A DNA stretch of 64,000 bases from PLanc-01 sp035342095 (GTDB taxonomy: Bacteria > Planctomycetota > Phycisphaerae > Sedimentisphaerales > Anaerobacaceae), in NCBI GenBank assembly GCA_035342095.1, contig DAOQWL010000010.1:28918-92917 (forward strand), written 5' to 3'. The position numbers and the translations under genes were made by a program. Positions within the stretch are counted from its first letter, which is position 1, and each line of letters starts with the position of its first letter. Positions 1 through 7,863 of this stretch are shown here, piece by piece. A model generated the notes under the pieces. That model ran no database searches. It was not told where the DNA came from and was given only the letters and a program-made list of their open reading frames with translations.

Positions 1-146
1 GGCTGGACCCAGAGCCACACGTACAGGCAGGCGCCGACGAAGAACCCGGCGGATCGAACCACGTCGCCTCCCCGCCGGCTCCGCACCGCCTGGGGCGCGG
101 AGCGGTCCGCGTGAGTCGCCACTGGTCTGGGCCCGACGTTGTGCAT
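1..146 (-). CDS. N-terminus of a probable membrane protein (cut by window edge)
   Basis: An ATG on the minus strand opens a frame that stays open to the window edge (48 codons visible). The visible part is a basic, Arg-rich N-terminal stretch followed by the hydrophobic segment FFVGACLYVWLWVQP, which looks like the start of a first membrane helix. No Shine-Dalgarno precedes the ATG, but a good sigma70-like promoter ends 7 nt before it. The family cannot be named from this fragment, and a non-coding reading remains possible because so little is visible. Confidence 0.45.
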   Translation of the reverse strand, partial: MHNVGPRPVATHADRSAPQAVRSRRGGDVVRSAGFFVGACLYVWLWVQ

Positions 147-153
147 GGGTCGT

Positions 154-182
154 TTTGTACCGCAGCCGTATCCGTCCGTCAA
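154..182 (-). promoter_or_regulatory. sigma70-like promoter for the edge gene, likely leaderless
   Basis: On the minus strand TTGACG (177-182), a 17-bp spacer and TACAAA (154-159) lie 7 nt before the ATG at 146. Transcription would begin at or next to the start codon, and there is no Shine-Dalgarno. Confidence 0.5.
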
Positions 183-194
183 GCGGCGCCACTC

Positions 195-275
195 GCGTTC
201 GTAGCGACGCCGTAAGGCGTTATCTCCCCCTCGTGGGAGTAGAGATATGCCCTCACGGGCACACTACAAACGGGG
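195..275. repeat. palindromic repeat family P, full copy 1
   Basis: About 80 bp with terminal inverted repeats (CGTTCGTAG at one end, CACTACAAACG at the other) and two inner hairpins, GACGCCGTAAGGCGTT and TGCCCTCACGGGCA. A second full copy lies inverted at 38889-38965 and a half copy at 46148-46182. It sits just past the 3' end of the DUF5107 gene. No transposase is encoded, so it resembles a REP/MITE-type intergenic element. Confidence 0.75.
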
Positions 276-288
276 CAGTGCAGAACCG

Positions 289-3200
289 CTACTTCAGCTC
301 GGCCGCCTGGACTCGGGCCCAGACGTGACTGACGTTGAGCCTGGCGGCCTGCTCGAACGCCCTGCGTGCGGCTGTGAGGTCCCCTTTGCCCAGGCGGCCC
401 AGGCCCAGCGTGTATTGGGCGGACGCCTGCTGCACCTGGCGGCTCTGCTGCTCGCCAAACTTGGCGAAGAAGTCCACGCCCTCGTCCTGCGTGAGACGTT
501 CCGTGCCGGTCTTGACAAGTTCGTCGAACTGGGCGACCGCCTCATCCTCGCGCCCCAGCTTCCTCAGGCCCATCGCCCGACAGAACTTCGCATCAGGCGA
601 ACGCCACCCTCCCTGCTGCTGAGCGGCGTCGGTGAAGCACTGCTGGGCCTTCTCCGCGTCGCCCAGGGCCTCGTGGGCACAGCCGGCATAGTAGGCGAAC
701 TGCGCGGCGCGAGGGTCCTCTCTCGGCCTGCCGACGGACAGGTTCTCGGGATACTCGGCCGCCGCGAGGAAGTCGGCCAACGCCTCCTTTGGATGGCCCA
801 ACTTGAGACGGCGGATGCCTCGCAGCAGGTGGGCGTCCACGTAGACGTCGCGGATCTCGCCGCCGCCTTCGCGGACGTGGAAGTGGTGCGTCGCGAGGGC
901 ATCGACCGCTTCATCGTATCGACCCGCCAGGACCTGCGCCATGATCCAGCGGAGATAGCTGTCGTTGCGCTTGATCACGGTCGCCTGGTGTTTCTCCATC
1001 AAGGCCAGGCGGGTCTCGGGGGCCACGTTGCCCAGCTCGTACAGCTCATCCAACTCGGTGAACAGGCGTGCATCATCACCATTGTATGAAACCGCCCGCT
1101 CGTAGCTTGCAATGGCCTTGGGGACATCGTTCTTCGTGCGGTACCAGGCCCAGCCGAGATTGCGATGCGCCAAGGCGAACGTCCCGTCGATGGCGACCGA
1201 CCGCTCCCAGTGCTCGATGGCCTTCTCGGGCTGAAGCTCGTAGACCAGGTTGCCCAGGTAGTAGTGTGCCTTCGCGTCGGTGGGCGTGCGGGCAATCGCA
1301 GCTCCGAGCACGACCGCCGACTCCGCCCGGAATGGGAAACAGTAGTCGCTGCTCATGCCCGCGGCCTGGGCGTACAGCTCGCCTGCCAGCGTGGCGTCGC
1401 CCTTCTTCTCGTGGAGCCAACCCAGACAGTAGTAGACGAGCGGCGAGCGACCCGCCAGGTCCGTCTTGTCCCTCGCAGCGCGGATCAGCACCTCGATCGC
1501 GTCATCCCAGAATCCCCAGTTCATATAGTCCGTGGCCAGCTCCAGATACGCCTGGGGATCGCGACGCATGGCGGTTTCCAGACTCCGCAGCATCTTCTCC
1601 GGTCGCTTACGGACCCGCAGCAGCTCGTTGGCCGCCAGGAAGTCCAGCGGATCGGCCTCCAGCACCCCGGCCAGGATGCTCGCCGCCTGCTTCGACCTGC
1701 CCAGACGCGCGAGAATCGCGGCCTTGAGGTTCAACGCCTTGCTGTCCATGCCGTTCACGCTCAGCGACTGGTCGATCTGTTCGAGGGCGGTATCGAACTG
1801 CCCGTTGCAGCAGGACAGCTCCGCCAGTTGGTAGTAGGCGGGAGATCGGAAGGCGTAGCCCCACGACGCCCGATAGAACGCGTCGTACGCTTCCTCCAGC
1901 CTGCCCTGGGCCCTCAGGACGACGCCCAGATGGTAGAGCGCCTCCGTGTTGGACGGGCGGGTGTACTGAGCGGACAGGCGAGTCACCGCCCGACGCAGGT
2001 GCTCCTCGGCCCTCTCGTACATCAGCCGCCTGGCGTAGTCGATCCCGACGATCGTGTTCGTCCGCGTGTCGTTCGGGTCGCGACGCAGGGCCTCCTCGTA
2101 GTAGTCGAACGGGTTGACCCGCGGATTGTGGATCTGCTGGACCCGCAACCCCGTCAGGTACAGTTCCTCGACGCTGTTGATATCCTTCGGCGAGGCGGGC
2201 GGCCTGACCGTCGGCGGCAGGTTCGGATCAGACACGATCTCGACCGGCCGGTACGAAACCAGCGTCTCACCCGACTTGGACAGGAGCGTCGCGGCCAGAT
2301 CGGTCCTGGCGGTTCCCACAGGGACGTTGACCTCCGCGACGAATGGCCTGCTCGGACTGATCGAGATCGTCCGTTCGAGCAGCGTCTGGTCGCCCGCCTT
2401 CAGCAGGACCCTGGCCTTGTCGTAGCGGGCGGTCGCGTTGAATCCGAGCTTCGCCTTGCCGTCGTCGGTCAGTTCCAGGTTCACCGCGCCCTGCGTGTTG
2501 GCGTTCTTGAATCCGCCGATTTCGCGGACGGGGTACCAGTACTGGCGGAAGACCTTGACCTCGTGCGGCTGGATCCAACTGTAGTCCGGCTGGTTGTCCG
2601 ACCACGCGCCCACCATCAGCTCCGCGTAGGGACCGTCCGCATCGGTGAGGATCTTGTCCCACATTCGCCCGGTGGAGCCGGGACCCCACTCCCAGAGCTT
2701 GGCCCCGCAGACGACGTGGTGGTCGCCGATGTGGACGACGCCCGCCTGCTTGCCGTGATCGTAGCCGCCCATGAAGTCCTCCTTCAGGTCCCACGCGAAG
2801 AACGAGATCGGCGACGGGTGGTTCTTCCACCAGGACAGGTCCACGCCGCGATAGTCGATCCCGCAGTACGTCTCGTTCCCGATCGGCCAGTGAGCGAAAG
2901 CGTTCTTCGAGTGGTACGTCGCGGTCGTGACGCTGGGCGGAAAGAGCACCTGGTACTCGTCGTTCGCGTGGACCGCGACGTTCGCCCAGTACAGGATCGA
3001 GTTCGGGTACGGCGTGCGGTTGAACAGCTTGACCGTCGCCTCAATGTACGATTTCCCCGGGTAGAGCGTGACGCCGATGAGCCACTTCATCCGGTGGCGT
3101 CGCTCGGTCTCTCCGAACCAGATGGTCTTGCTGCCGTCGTCGTTGGCGGCCAGCGTGTAATCGACCGGCATCTGCGTCGTGTTGCGATGGTGGTGGAAGA

Positions 3201-3618
3201 CGCACCACTCGATCCCGCCGGAGACCCAGGCGCCGAGCATGCCGATCAGCGCGGGCTTGACCACGTGCTGGCGGTAGAAGATGTCGTAACCATTGGTCTT
3301 GTCCGTCGCGTAGAGCAGCCGTCCGCCGATCTCGGGCAGGATGCACAGCTTGACGTACTCGTTCTCCAGGTACAGGGCCTTGTAGGTCTTGTCCTCGCGG
3401 AGGTCCGTGACGCCATCGAGCATGGGGTAGGGATAGATCCGCTTCTGGGCGCCCTGGTAGGACTCGTTGGTATAGAACCTCGGGTTCACGTCCGGCGGAT
3501 CGAGCCGGTACGTCGGCAGCGTCAGCGGTTCCTCCCACACCTTCACCGCCGCAGGGAGAGCCGGGGGGATAAACAGACAAACCAGGCAAGACAGGCAAAT
3601 CGTTCGCATCCTTGACAT
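289..3618 (-). CDS. secreted DUF5107 domain protein with C-terminal TPR repeats
   Basis: 1109 residues. The ATG at 3618 is chosen because AAGGAG lies 10 nt upstream and a signal peptide follows at once (Arg residues, then CLSCLVCLFIPPALPA, cleavage near residue 23); the frame is open further upstream but that part is repeat-derived. Residues about 30-380 match the DUF5107 family, beta-rich galactose-mutarotase-like modules usually found before TPRs. A linker domain follows, and from about residue 490 to the end there are many TPR-like helical pairs (ALNLKAAILARLGR, HYYLGNLVYELQPEKAIEHW). Role: probably periplasmic or surface carbohydrate-related binding; no enzyme activity can be assigned. 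It is flanked downstream by palindromic repeat P. Confidence 0.88.
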   Translation of the reverse strand: MSRMRTICLSCLVCLFIPPALPAAVKVWEEPLTLPTYRLDPPDVNPRFYTNESYQGAQKRIYPYPMLDGVTDLREDKTYKALYLENEYVKLCILPEIGGRLLYATDKTNGYDIFYRQHVVKPALIGMLGAWVSGGIEWCVFHHHRNTTQMPVDYTLAANDDGSKTIWFGETERRHRMKWLIGVTLYPGKSYIEATVKLFNRTPYPNSILYWANVAVHANDEYQVLFPPSVTTATYHSKNAFAHWPIGNETYCGIDYRGVDLSWWKNHPSPISFFAWDLKEDFMGGYDHGKQAGVVHIGDHHVVCGAKLWEWGPGSTGRMWDKILTDADGPYAELMVGAWSDNQPDYSWIQPHEVKVFRQYWYPVREIGGFKNANTQGAVNLELTDDGKAKLGFNATARYDKARVLLKAGDQTLLERTISISPSRPFVAEVNVPVGTARTDLAATLLSKSGETLVSYRPVEIVSDPNLPPTVRPPASPKDINSVEELYLTGLRVQQIHNPRVNPFDYYEEALRRDPNDTRTNTIVGIDYARRLMYERAEEHLRRAVTRLSAQYTRPSNTEALYHLGVVLRAQGRLEEAYDAFYRASWGYAFRSPAYYQLAELSCCNGQFDTALEQIDQSLSVNGMDSKALNLKAAILARLGRSKQAASILAGVLEADPLDFLAANELLRVRKRPEKMLRSLETAMRRDPQAYLELATDYMNWGFWDDAIEVLIRAARDKTDLAGRSPLVYYCLGWLHEKKGDATLAGELYAQAAGMSSDYCFPFRAESAVVLGAAIARTPTDAKAHYYLGNLVYELQPEKAIEHWERSVAIDGTFALAHRNLGWAWYRTKNDVPKAIASYERAVSYNGDDARLFTELDELYELGNVAPETRLALMEKHQATVIKRNDSYLRWIMAQVLAGRYDEAVDALATHHFHVREGGGEIRDVYVDAHLLRGIRRLKLGHPKEALADFLAAAEYPENLSVGRPREDPRAAQFAYYAGCAHEALGDAEKAQQCFTDAAQQQGGWRSPDAKFCRAMGLRKLGREDEAVAQFDELVKTGTERLTQDEGVDFFAKFGEQQSRQVQQASAQYTLGLGRLGKGDLTAARRAFEQAARLNVSHVWARVQAAELK

Positions 3619-3867
3619 GAGACAGCCACTCCTTTCTGCACATCCATCGGCACATCCGACCGCGAAGACCGGACGACCGACCATCCTACCACCCGCCCCG
3701 CGACGGAACAAGCTCCTCCCGGTCATAGTGCAGGGCGAATGCGGAGTCGGCGGAGGAATCTCCCCGATGTCATGGCGCGGAGCATCGCGACGAAGCCATC
3801 TGAACTCCCGAGACAAGAGACTGCTTCGCTTTGCTCGCAGTGACATTCCCGACCTCGCACTTACGCC

Positions 3868-3945
3868 CTCAAGAGGGTCAAGATCGCCAAGATCGCCAAG
3901 TGTTTGTACGTGGCTGCCTTGACTGCCTTGACGATCTTGAGCGAA
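3868..3945. repeat. palindromic tandem-unit repeat A, left copy
   Basis: Tandem 9-bp units (CAAGATCGC, twice) are followed after a short spacer by complementary-type units (CTTGACTGC and relatives), so the strand can fold on itself. It aligns closely with 6172-6253, which has one extra 9-bp unit. Confidence 0.7.
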
Positions 3946-3986
3946 GCTCTGGGCAGACTGTGTCGTCGCCATGGGAGCAAGAGCAC

Positions 3987-4029
3987 CAAGAGCCTCAAGA
4001 ACCTCACGTTGGAGTTCTTGAGGCTCTTG
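3987..4029. repeat. hairpin repeat B, left copy
   Basis: Perfect 16-bp inverted repeat (arms 3987-4002 and 4014-4029, core AGCCTCAAGAAC / GTTCTTGAGGCT) with an 11-nt loop. A related hairpin containing CCTCAAGAACCTCA lies at 6081-6123 on the other side of the restriction-modification genes. Confidence 0.7.
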
Positions 4030-4109
4030 AGGTTCTTGAGGTCCTTGCCCTGGGGGCGACTACGCCAGCTTCAAGGCGATCTGCTCTTCGAGGATGTCTT
4101 GGACCGGCC

Positions 4110-4138
4110 TTGACAGGGATCATGACCAGGGTTACCCT
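4110..4138 (+). promoter_or_regulatory. candidate weak promoter and palindrome for the restriction gene
   Basis: TTGACA (4110-4115), a 17-bp spacer and TACCCT (4133-4138) precede the ATG at 4151. The -10 is poor and overlaps the palindrome AGGGT-T-ACCCT (4128-4138), a possible operator. An alternative -10, TATATG (4138-4143), is 7 nt before the ATG but spaced 22 bp from the -35. Confidence 0.4.
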
Positions 4139-4150
4139 ATATGCCCAGCT

Positions 4151-4753
4151 ATGACAATCGCCCGAAATACTATAGATACGACGAACTTCAACACGGACGC
4201 GATCCTGCCGTATGAACTGCGACTGCAGGATTTTCAGATGGCAATGCAGGATGTCTACGACTTCTTCTACGACGTGAATTCTCTGCTTGCCAGGAAGGGC
4301 CTGCAGCGCCTCGATGATATGCTTCGTCCCGCGATCATGTCGGGCGTTCTCTCGGACATGTTGACGGCCAGTCTGGCCAAACATTCTCGTGTTTTGCGAG
4401 AGAATCGCTACTTCAACGGTCATCCCGATCTCATCGTTCAGGGCGTGTACAGCGACAACGCCGTGAAAGCGGGGACGGAAGGTGTGGAGGTCAAGACGAC
4501 ACGAAAAGCGGGCGGTGCCGTGGACACACACGGCGCGCGTGACCAATGGATGTGCGTCTTCGTCTATGACGTGGATACAACGTCGGAGCCCGCTGTCACG
4601 CGTCAGCCCATGGTGTTTACAGAGGTTTACCTCGGGCTCGTGACCACGGAGGATTTTCGCAAGAACCCGCGTGGCGAACTGGGCACCCGCACGGCGACGT
4701 TGCACAAAGACGGAGTGCAGAAACTCCGACAGAATTGGATATACCGCCTCTAG
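4151..4753 (+). CDS. probable type II restriction endonuclease (PD-(D/E)XK fold)
   Basis: 200 residues, family not recognised by name. The centre carries a plausible PD-(D/E)XK active site: Pro91-Asp93 region (HPDLIV) then Glu113-Val-Lys115 (GVEVKTT), spaced as in type II nucleases. The N-terminal half is helical. The identification rests mainly on that motif and on the convergent neighbour, a DNA methyltransferase: the two stop codons overlap in a CTAG tetranucleotide. The ATG at 4151 is preferred over upstream codons in the repeat-derived region. No Shine-Dalgarno is obvious. It would cut unmodified DNA in the cytoplasm; the recognition sequence is unknown. Confidence 0.65.
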   Translation: MTIARNTIDTTNFNTDAILPYELRLQDFQMAMQDVYDFFYDVNSLLARKGLQRLDDMLRPAIMSGVLSDMLTASLAKHSRVLRENRYFNGHPDLIVQGVYSDNAVKAGTEGVEVKTTRKAGGAVDTHGARDQWMCVFVYDVDTTSEPAVTRQPMVFTEVYLGLVTTEDFRKNPRGELGTRTATLHKDGVQKLRQNWIYRL

Positions 4754-5898
4754 GGATTCCCGTTGGGCGAGAAAGCCGCCAGGCGGGGGATCGCCTTGCA
4801 GGCCATGTCGAAGAAGTACTTGTCCTTCTCTACCCCCATACTGTCGTAGCCCAGCGATTCCGCGGCAGCCAGTGTGGAACCCGCGCCAGCAAACGGATCG
4901 AGAACCACTCCTCTCCCCAACGGCAGTACGGCACGCACTACCTTGCGAAGAAAAGCCTGGGGTTTGAGACTTGGATGCGGGGCAAGGCTTCGTTCACTGC
5001 TCCGCGTCGGAGCGGATTCGATCACGTCCCCAAAGGGCTTGTCTCTGCACGGACGACGGAGTCCGCCCGTGCCCCATTTCCGGAGATTGTCCTGGACCCG
5101 GCCCTCCAGGGGTCTGCGGTACAGGACCCAGGGCTCCCACATGGAGCGTGGCATCACGCTGATATCCGGGAACATCTCATGTGCCGACTTCGGGCGGTCG
5201 CCCCCTCGCATGGTCATGGTCAGGCGAATGATCTCGCCTCGTCGCTCCAGACCTGCTTCGGCCAGCGATCCCGAGACAAGGTACGAGAGAAGAGGGTTCG
5301 ACGCCACAACGACGTGCGCACCAGGCACGAGTTTGGGCAAGAGCAGTCGCCCCCACAGGGTGAAGAACGTCCGAATATAGTCGAGCTGCTCGCCGGTGAG
5401 CGTGGTGAACCTCGGCAGCGGCGACCTCATGTGTCCATCGAACGAAGGGGGAATCCTCCAAACTCCGCCTTTGCCGTCGCGCAGCTTCGCCTGCTGTTCC
5501 TCGCTGTATTCGTGGAGTCCATACGGCGGGTCCGTCACAACCGCGTGAACCGAATGATCCGCGAGTTGCCCCACCCACTCGAAACAATCCGCGTGAAAGA
5601 GCAGCGTCTTTCCAAAACGGAAAGGCTCGCGTCTCGTCTGCATTTCCGGGCGTTCCTGTACAGCGGCGCCGGTCGGCGTGTTCCGGACCATGTATCGCCC
5701 TCGACCCTCCTTCGCAAACACTGCCGGGGTGTTCAAACGCAGATACGAGCGAATCGAAGAGGTCGGAGTGTCTCCAATCACATGGCAGACCCGTTCTTCT
5801 ATTTCCTTTACGGAAAGCGGGCGTCCTGATATGGACAGGACTTGGAGAATCGCATCGCGAACGCGCCCAGGTGCATACCTTGTCTGTCCTTCATTCAT
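4750..5898 (-). CDS. type II DNA methyltransferase, beta class (N4-C or N6-A), with N-terminal winged helix
   Basis: 382 residues from the ATG at 5898. Residues about 10-72 form a winged-helix-like domain (RVRDAILQVLSISGRPLSVK ... GRGRYMV). The catalytic motif IV DPPY is at 123-126, and the SAM-binding FAGAGS is at 336-341 after it, the order of beta-class methyltransferases. The family modifies adenine N6 or cytosine N4; the target is unknown. Paired tail-to-tail with the nuclease at 4151-4753, it would protect host DNA. The start is fixed by a consensus promoter ending 7 nt upstream; a longer frame to 6078 is possible but would run through that promoter and into repeat DNA. The HTH may bind the promoter, as N-terminal HTHs of M.SsoII and M.EcoRII do. 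Confidence 0.88.
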   Translation of the reverse strand: MNEGQTRYAPGRVRDAILQVLSISGRPLSVKEIEERVCHVIGDTPTSSIRSYLRLNTPAVFAKEGRGRYMVRNTPTGAAVQERPEMQTRREPFRFGKTLLFHADCFEWVGQLADHSVHAVVTDPPYGLHEYSEEQQAKLRDGKGGVWRIPPSFDGHMRSPLPRFTTLTGEQLDYIRTFFTLWGRLLLPKLVPGAHVVVASNPLLSYLVSGSLAEAGLERRGEIIRLTMTMRGGDRPKSAHEMFPDISVMPRSMWEPWVLYRRPLEGRVQDNLRKWGTGGLRRPCRDKPFGDVIESAPTRSSERSLAPHPSLKPQAFLRKVVRAVLPLGRGVVLDPFAGAGSTLAAAESLGYDSMGVEKDKYFFDMACKAIPRLAAFSPNGNP

Positions 5899-5905
5899 GA
5901 TCCCC

Positions 5906-5934
5906 AGAATAGACGTCTGGACGTCTCCTGTCAA
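5906..5934 (-). promoter_or_regulatory. methyltransferase promoter with GACGTC pair in the spacer
   Basis: Minus strand TTGACA (5929-5934), 17 bp, TATTCT (5906-5911), then 7 nt to the ATG at 5898. The spacer contains two GACGTC palindromes (5912-5917 and 5920-5925) two bases apart, forming a larger near-dyad. This is a strong candidate operator or methylation-sensitive switch. No Shine-Dalgarno lies between promoter and ATG. Confidence 0.65.
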
Positions 5935-6080
5935 TGGGGATTCCAACAGCGAAATCCGGCGGGGAGCAGATCTCTCCCGGCCTTCTTCGACTCGGATGGG
6001 GGTTTCTTGGCCATAGTCCACCAGGGTAGGCCCCGCGGGATAATTTGCAGGCGTCGGGTTTTCGTCCGTCCCGCCCACCG

Positions 6081-6123
6081 CAAGGACCTCAAGAACCTCA
6101 AACTCCCGAACTTGGGGTCCTTG
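6081..6123. repeat. hairpin repeat B, right copy
   Basis: Inverted repeat CAAGGACC (6081-6088) / GGTCCTTG (6116-6123) enclosing CTCAAGAACCTCA, the sequence shared with hairpin B at 3987-4029. Confidence 0.6.
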
Positions 6124-6171
6124 ACACCCTTGATGCCCTTGACCGACCTGCCGGCACTTCCCAAGAACGTC

Positions 6172-6253
6172 AAGAAGGCCAAGATCGTCAAGATCGCCAA
6201 GTTCTTGTATTTGGCTGCCTTGACCGCCTTGACTGCCTTGGCGATCTTGGGCG
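6172..6253. repeat. palindromic tandem-unit repeat A, right copy
   Basis: AAGATCGTCAAGATCGCCAAG-type left part (two units) and a right part of three CTTGACNGC-type units ending GGCGATCTTGGGCG. It aligns with 3868-3945 in the same orientation apart from one extra unit. Confidence 0.7.
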
Positions 6254-6300
6254 ACTGCCTCTCGGGAACATCGCGACCAGCGGAGGGTGGACCGGCGCTC

Positions 6301-6329
6301 TTGCCTTTTGCCGGGCGGGCGGATAGACT
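6301..6329 (+). promoter_or_regulatory. candidate promoter of the DAHP synthase gene, likely leaderless
   Basis: TTGCCT (6301-6306), a 17-bp spacer and TAGACT (6324-6329), then 6 nt to the ATG. No Shine-Dalgarno is present upstream of the ATG. Confidence 0.4.
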
Positions 6330-6335
6330 GATCCT

Positions 6336-7436
6336 ATGACCGAACAACTGAAGAGGCTCAACAAGGACATCACGCCCATCGACCGGTGGCTGCCGCACGA
6401 CCGGGTGCCTTGGGTGATTGCGGGACCGTGCAGCGCCGAGTCGGCCGAGCAGATGCTCTCGACCGCCCGAGGACTGGTGAAGTCGCCGCACGTGAAGGCC
6501 TTCCGCGCGGGGATCTGGAAGCCGCGAACCCGTCCGAACTCGTTCGAGGGGATCGGCGAGGCGGGTCTCGACTGGCTCAGTCGCGTCAAGGCCGAGACCG
6601 GCCTGCTCACCGCCACCGAGGTGGCGAACAAGACCCACGTCGAGCTGTGCATCGAGCACGGGGTGGACATCCTCTGGGTCGGCGCCAGGACGACGGTCAG
6701 CCCGTTCGCGGTGCAGGAAATCGCGGACGCCCTCCGCGGCACGGACATCCCGGTCTTCGTGAAGAACCCGATCAATCCCGAGCTGGGCCTGTGGCTCGGC
6801 GCTATCGAGCGTCTCTACGACGCGGGCATCCGCAAGCTCGGCGCGATCCATCGGGGCTTTTCCACCTATGTCGAGATGCAGTTCCGCAACGACCCGAAGT
6901 GGCAGATCCCCATCGAACTGAAGCGCCTGCTGCCGGACCTGCCGCTGATCTGCGATCCGAGTCACATCTCGGGCAGTCGGGCGTTCATTGAGCCCCTCTC
7001 GCAGATGGCGATGGATATCGGCATCCAGGGCCTGATCATCGAGTCGCACATCGATCCGGACCGCGCCCTGAGCGACGCGAAACAGCAGGTCACGCCGGAG
7101 GAGCTGTGTCGAATCCTGGACCGGCTCAAGGCCCGCGACAGCACGATCACCGACCGCGACGTGAAACGCCAGATCGGCAGGCTCCGCGCCGAGATCAGCC
7201 AGGTGGACGCCAGGATCATCCAAGACCTCGCGGAGCGGATGAAGTGGGTCGAGGAGATCGGCCGGCTCAAGCACGAGCACAGCATCCCGGTCCTGCAGAT
7301 CACCCGCTGGGACAATCTGCTCGAGGAGCACCTGGCCCGCGCCCAGAAGGCCGGCCTGGACCCTGAGTTCATCAAGGCCCTCTTCGAGTTGATCCACGCC
7401 CAGGCGGTCAAACGACAGTTGCAGGACTCGCCATAG
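6336..7436 (+). CDS. bifunctional 3-deoxy-7-phosphoheptulonate synthase / chorismate mutase
   Basis: 366 residues. Residues 1-265 are a type I-beta (KDO8P-like) DAHP synthase: AGPCSAES (29-36), KAFRAGIWKPRT, GAIHRGFS and CDPSHISGSR. It condenses PEP and erythrose 4-phosphate, the first step of aromatic amino acid synthesis. Residues about 275-360 are an AroQ-type helical chorismate mutase (RLRAEISQVDARII ... ERMKWVEEIGRLK), which makes prephenate. The synthase-then-mutase order is known from Bacteroidota such as Porphyromonas; Bacillus has the reverse. The fused mutase often gives feedback control by prephenate. It is monocistronic here. Confidence 0.93.
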   Translation: MTEQLKRLNKDITPIDRWLPHDRVPWVIAGPCSAESAEQMLSTARGLVKSPHVKAFRAGIWKPRTRPNSFEGIGEAGLDWLSRVKAETGLLTATEVANKTHVELCIEHGVDILWVGARTTVSPFAVQEIADALRGTDIPVFVKNPINPELGLWLGAIERLYDAGIRKLGAIHRGFSTYVEMQFRNDPKWQIPIELKRLLPDLPLICDPSHISGSRAFIEPLSQMAMDIGIQGLIIESHIDPDRALSDAKQQVTPEELCRILDRLKARDSTITDRDVKRQIGRLRAEISQVDARIIQDLAERMKWVEEIGRLKHEHSIPVLQITRWDNLLEEHLARAQKAGLDPEFIKALFELIHAQAVKRQLQDSP

Positions 7437-7490
7437 ACGCACACGACGCCGGTCCCGTGCCACAGGTCGTGCCTGGTCCCCCGCCTTGTC

Positions 7491-7510
7491 ATTCCCGCGG
7501 AGCCGGGAAT
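7491..7510. repeat. REP-like hairpin (ATTCCCG...CGGGAAT), copy 1
   Basis: ATTCCCG-CGGAGC-CGGGAAT, preceded by TGTC and followed by CCA. The same core stands at 13568-13587. It lies just past the DAHP synthase gene. Confidence 0.7.
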
Positions 7511-7702
7511 CCATTCCCCCAGTCGCGCCCAAGCTCGTCGCCATGCCATTCCTGCGGACCGGATGTCATCGGATTCTGTGCAGAACCCTGTTGCTCCCGC
7601 TCGGACTCGTGCCTCTTACCGGTAGAGAGCATTCTCGAAGAGCCTGGGCGTCCTGTGCGGACGACCGGCGGAACACGAGCCCAAGGAAAGACGAGGTGAG
7701 GT

Positions 7703-7840
7703 ATGGGAGTGCTGGGAAAGGTCTGGCGGTGGTGGCGAGCGTTGTGGGCGGTGGATTTCTCCTCGTCGATGGAGATCGACTCCCATCAGTGGGACAACAA
7801 AGCGGAGATCCTCCGGCGTCTGTCCAGCTCGGGCTGCTGA
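7703..7840 (+). CDS. small Trp-rich protein, 45 residues
   Basis: Short frame starting MGVLGKVWRWWRALWAVDFS and ending RRLSSSGC. It is supported by a strong Shine-Dalgarno (GAGGTGAGGT directly before the ATG) and by a perfect 12-bp hairpin 23 nt past its stop. The first 16 residues are cationic and Trp-rich, which suggests membrane association. No family is recognised. It lies alone between the DAHP synthase and sigma-factor genes. It could be a leader or toxin-like peptide, or a chance frame; coding is inferred from the ribosome site. Confidence 0.4.
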   Translation: MGVLGKVWRWWRALWAVDFSSSMEIDSHQWDNKAEILRRLSSSGC

Positions 7841-7863
7841 GCGAGCAGAACGAGAATGAAAAG

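Larger units (their letters stand above)
3619..4150. other. intergenic region with repeat clusters, upstream of the restriction gene
   Basis: 532 bp without a credible gene. It holds repeat element A (3868-3945), hairpin B (3987-4029) and the promoter region of the restriction gene (4110-4138). The open frames here come from tandem CAAGATCGC and CTTGACTGC units and have no start signals. Confidence 0.7.
5935..6300. other. intergenic region between methyltransferase and aroG-type gene
   Basis: Holds hairpin B' (6081-6123) and repeat A' (6172-6253) between divergent promoters. Frames open through it are repeat-derived and lack start signals. Confidence 0.6.

Noticed and set aside
1165..3615. 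Long plus-strand open frame of 816 codons opposite the DUF5107 gene
   Set aside because: Antisense shadow: rich in Arg, Val, Leu, Asp and Gln without domains, while the minus strand has a signal peptide, DUF5107 and TPRs.
5931..7544. Minus-strand frame of 537 codons opposite the DAHP synthase gene
   Set aside because: Antisense of a clear enzyme gene and extends through repeats A and B.
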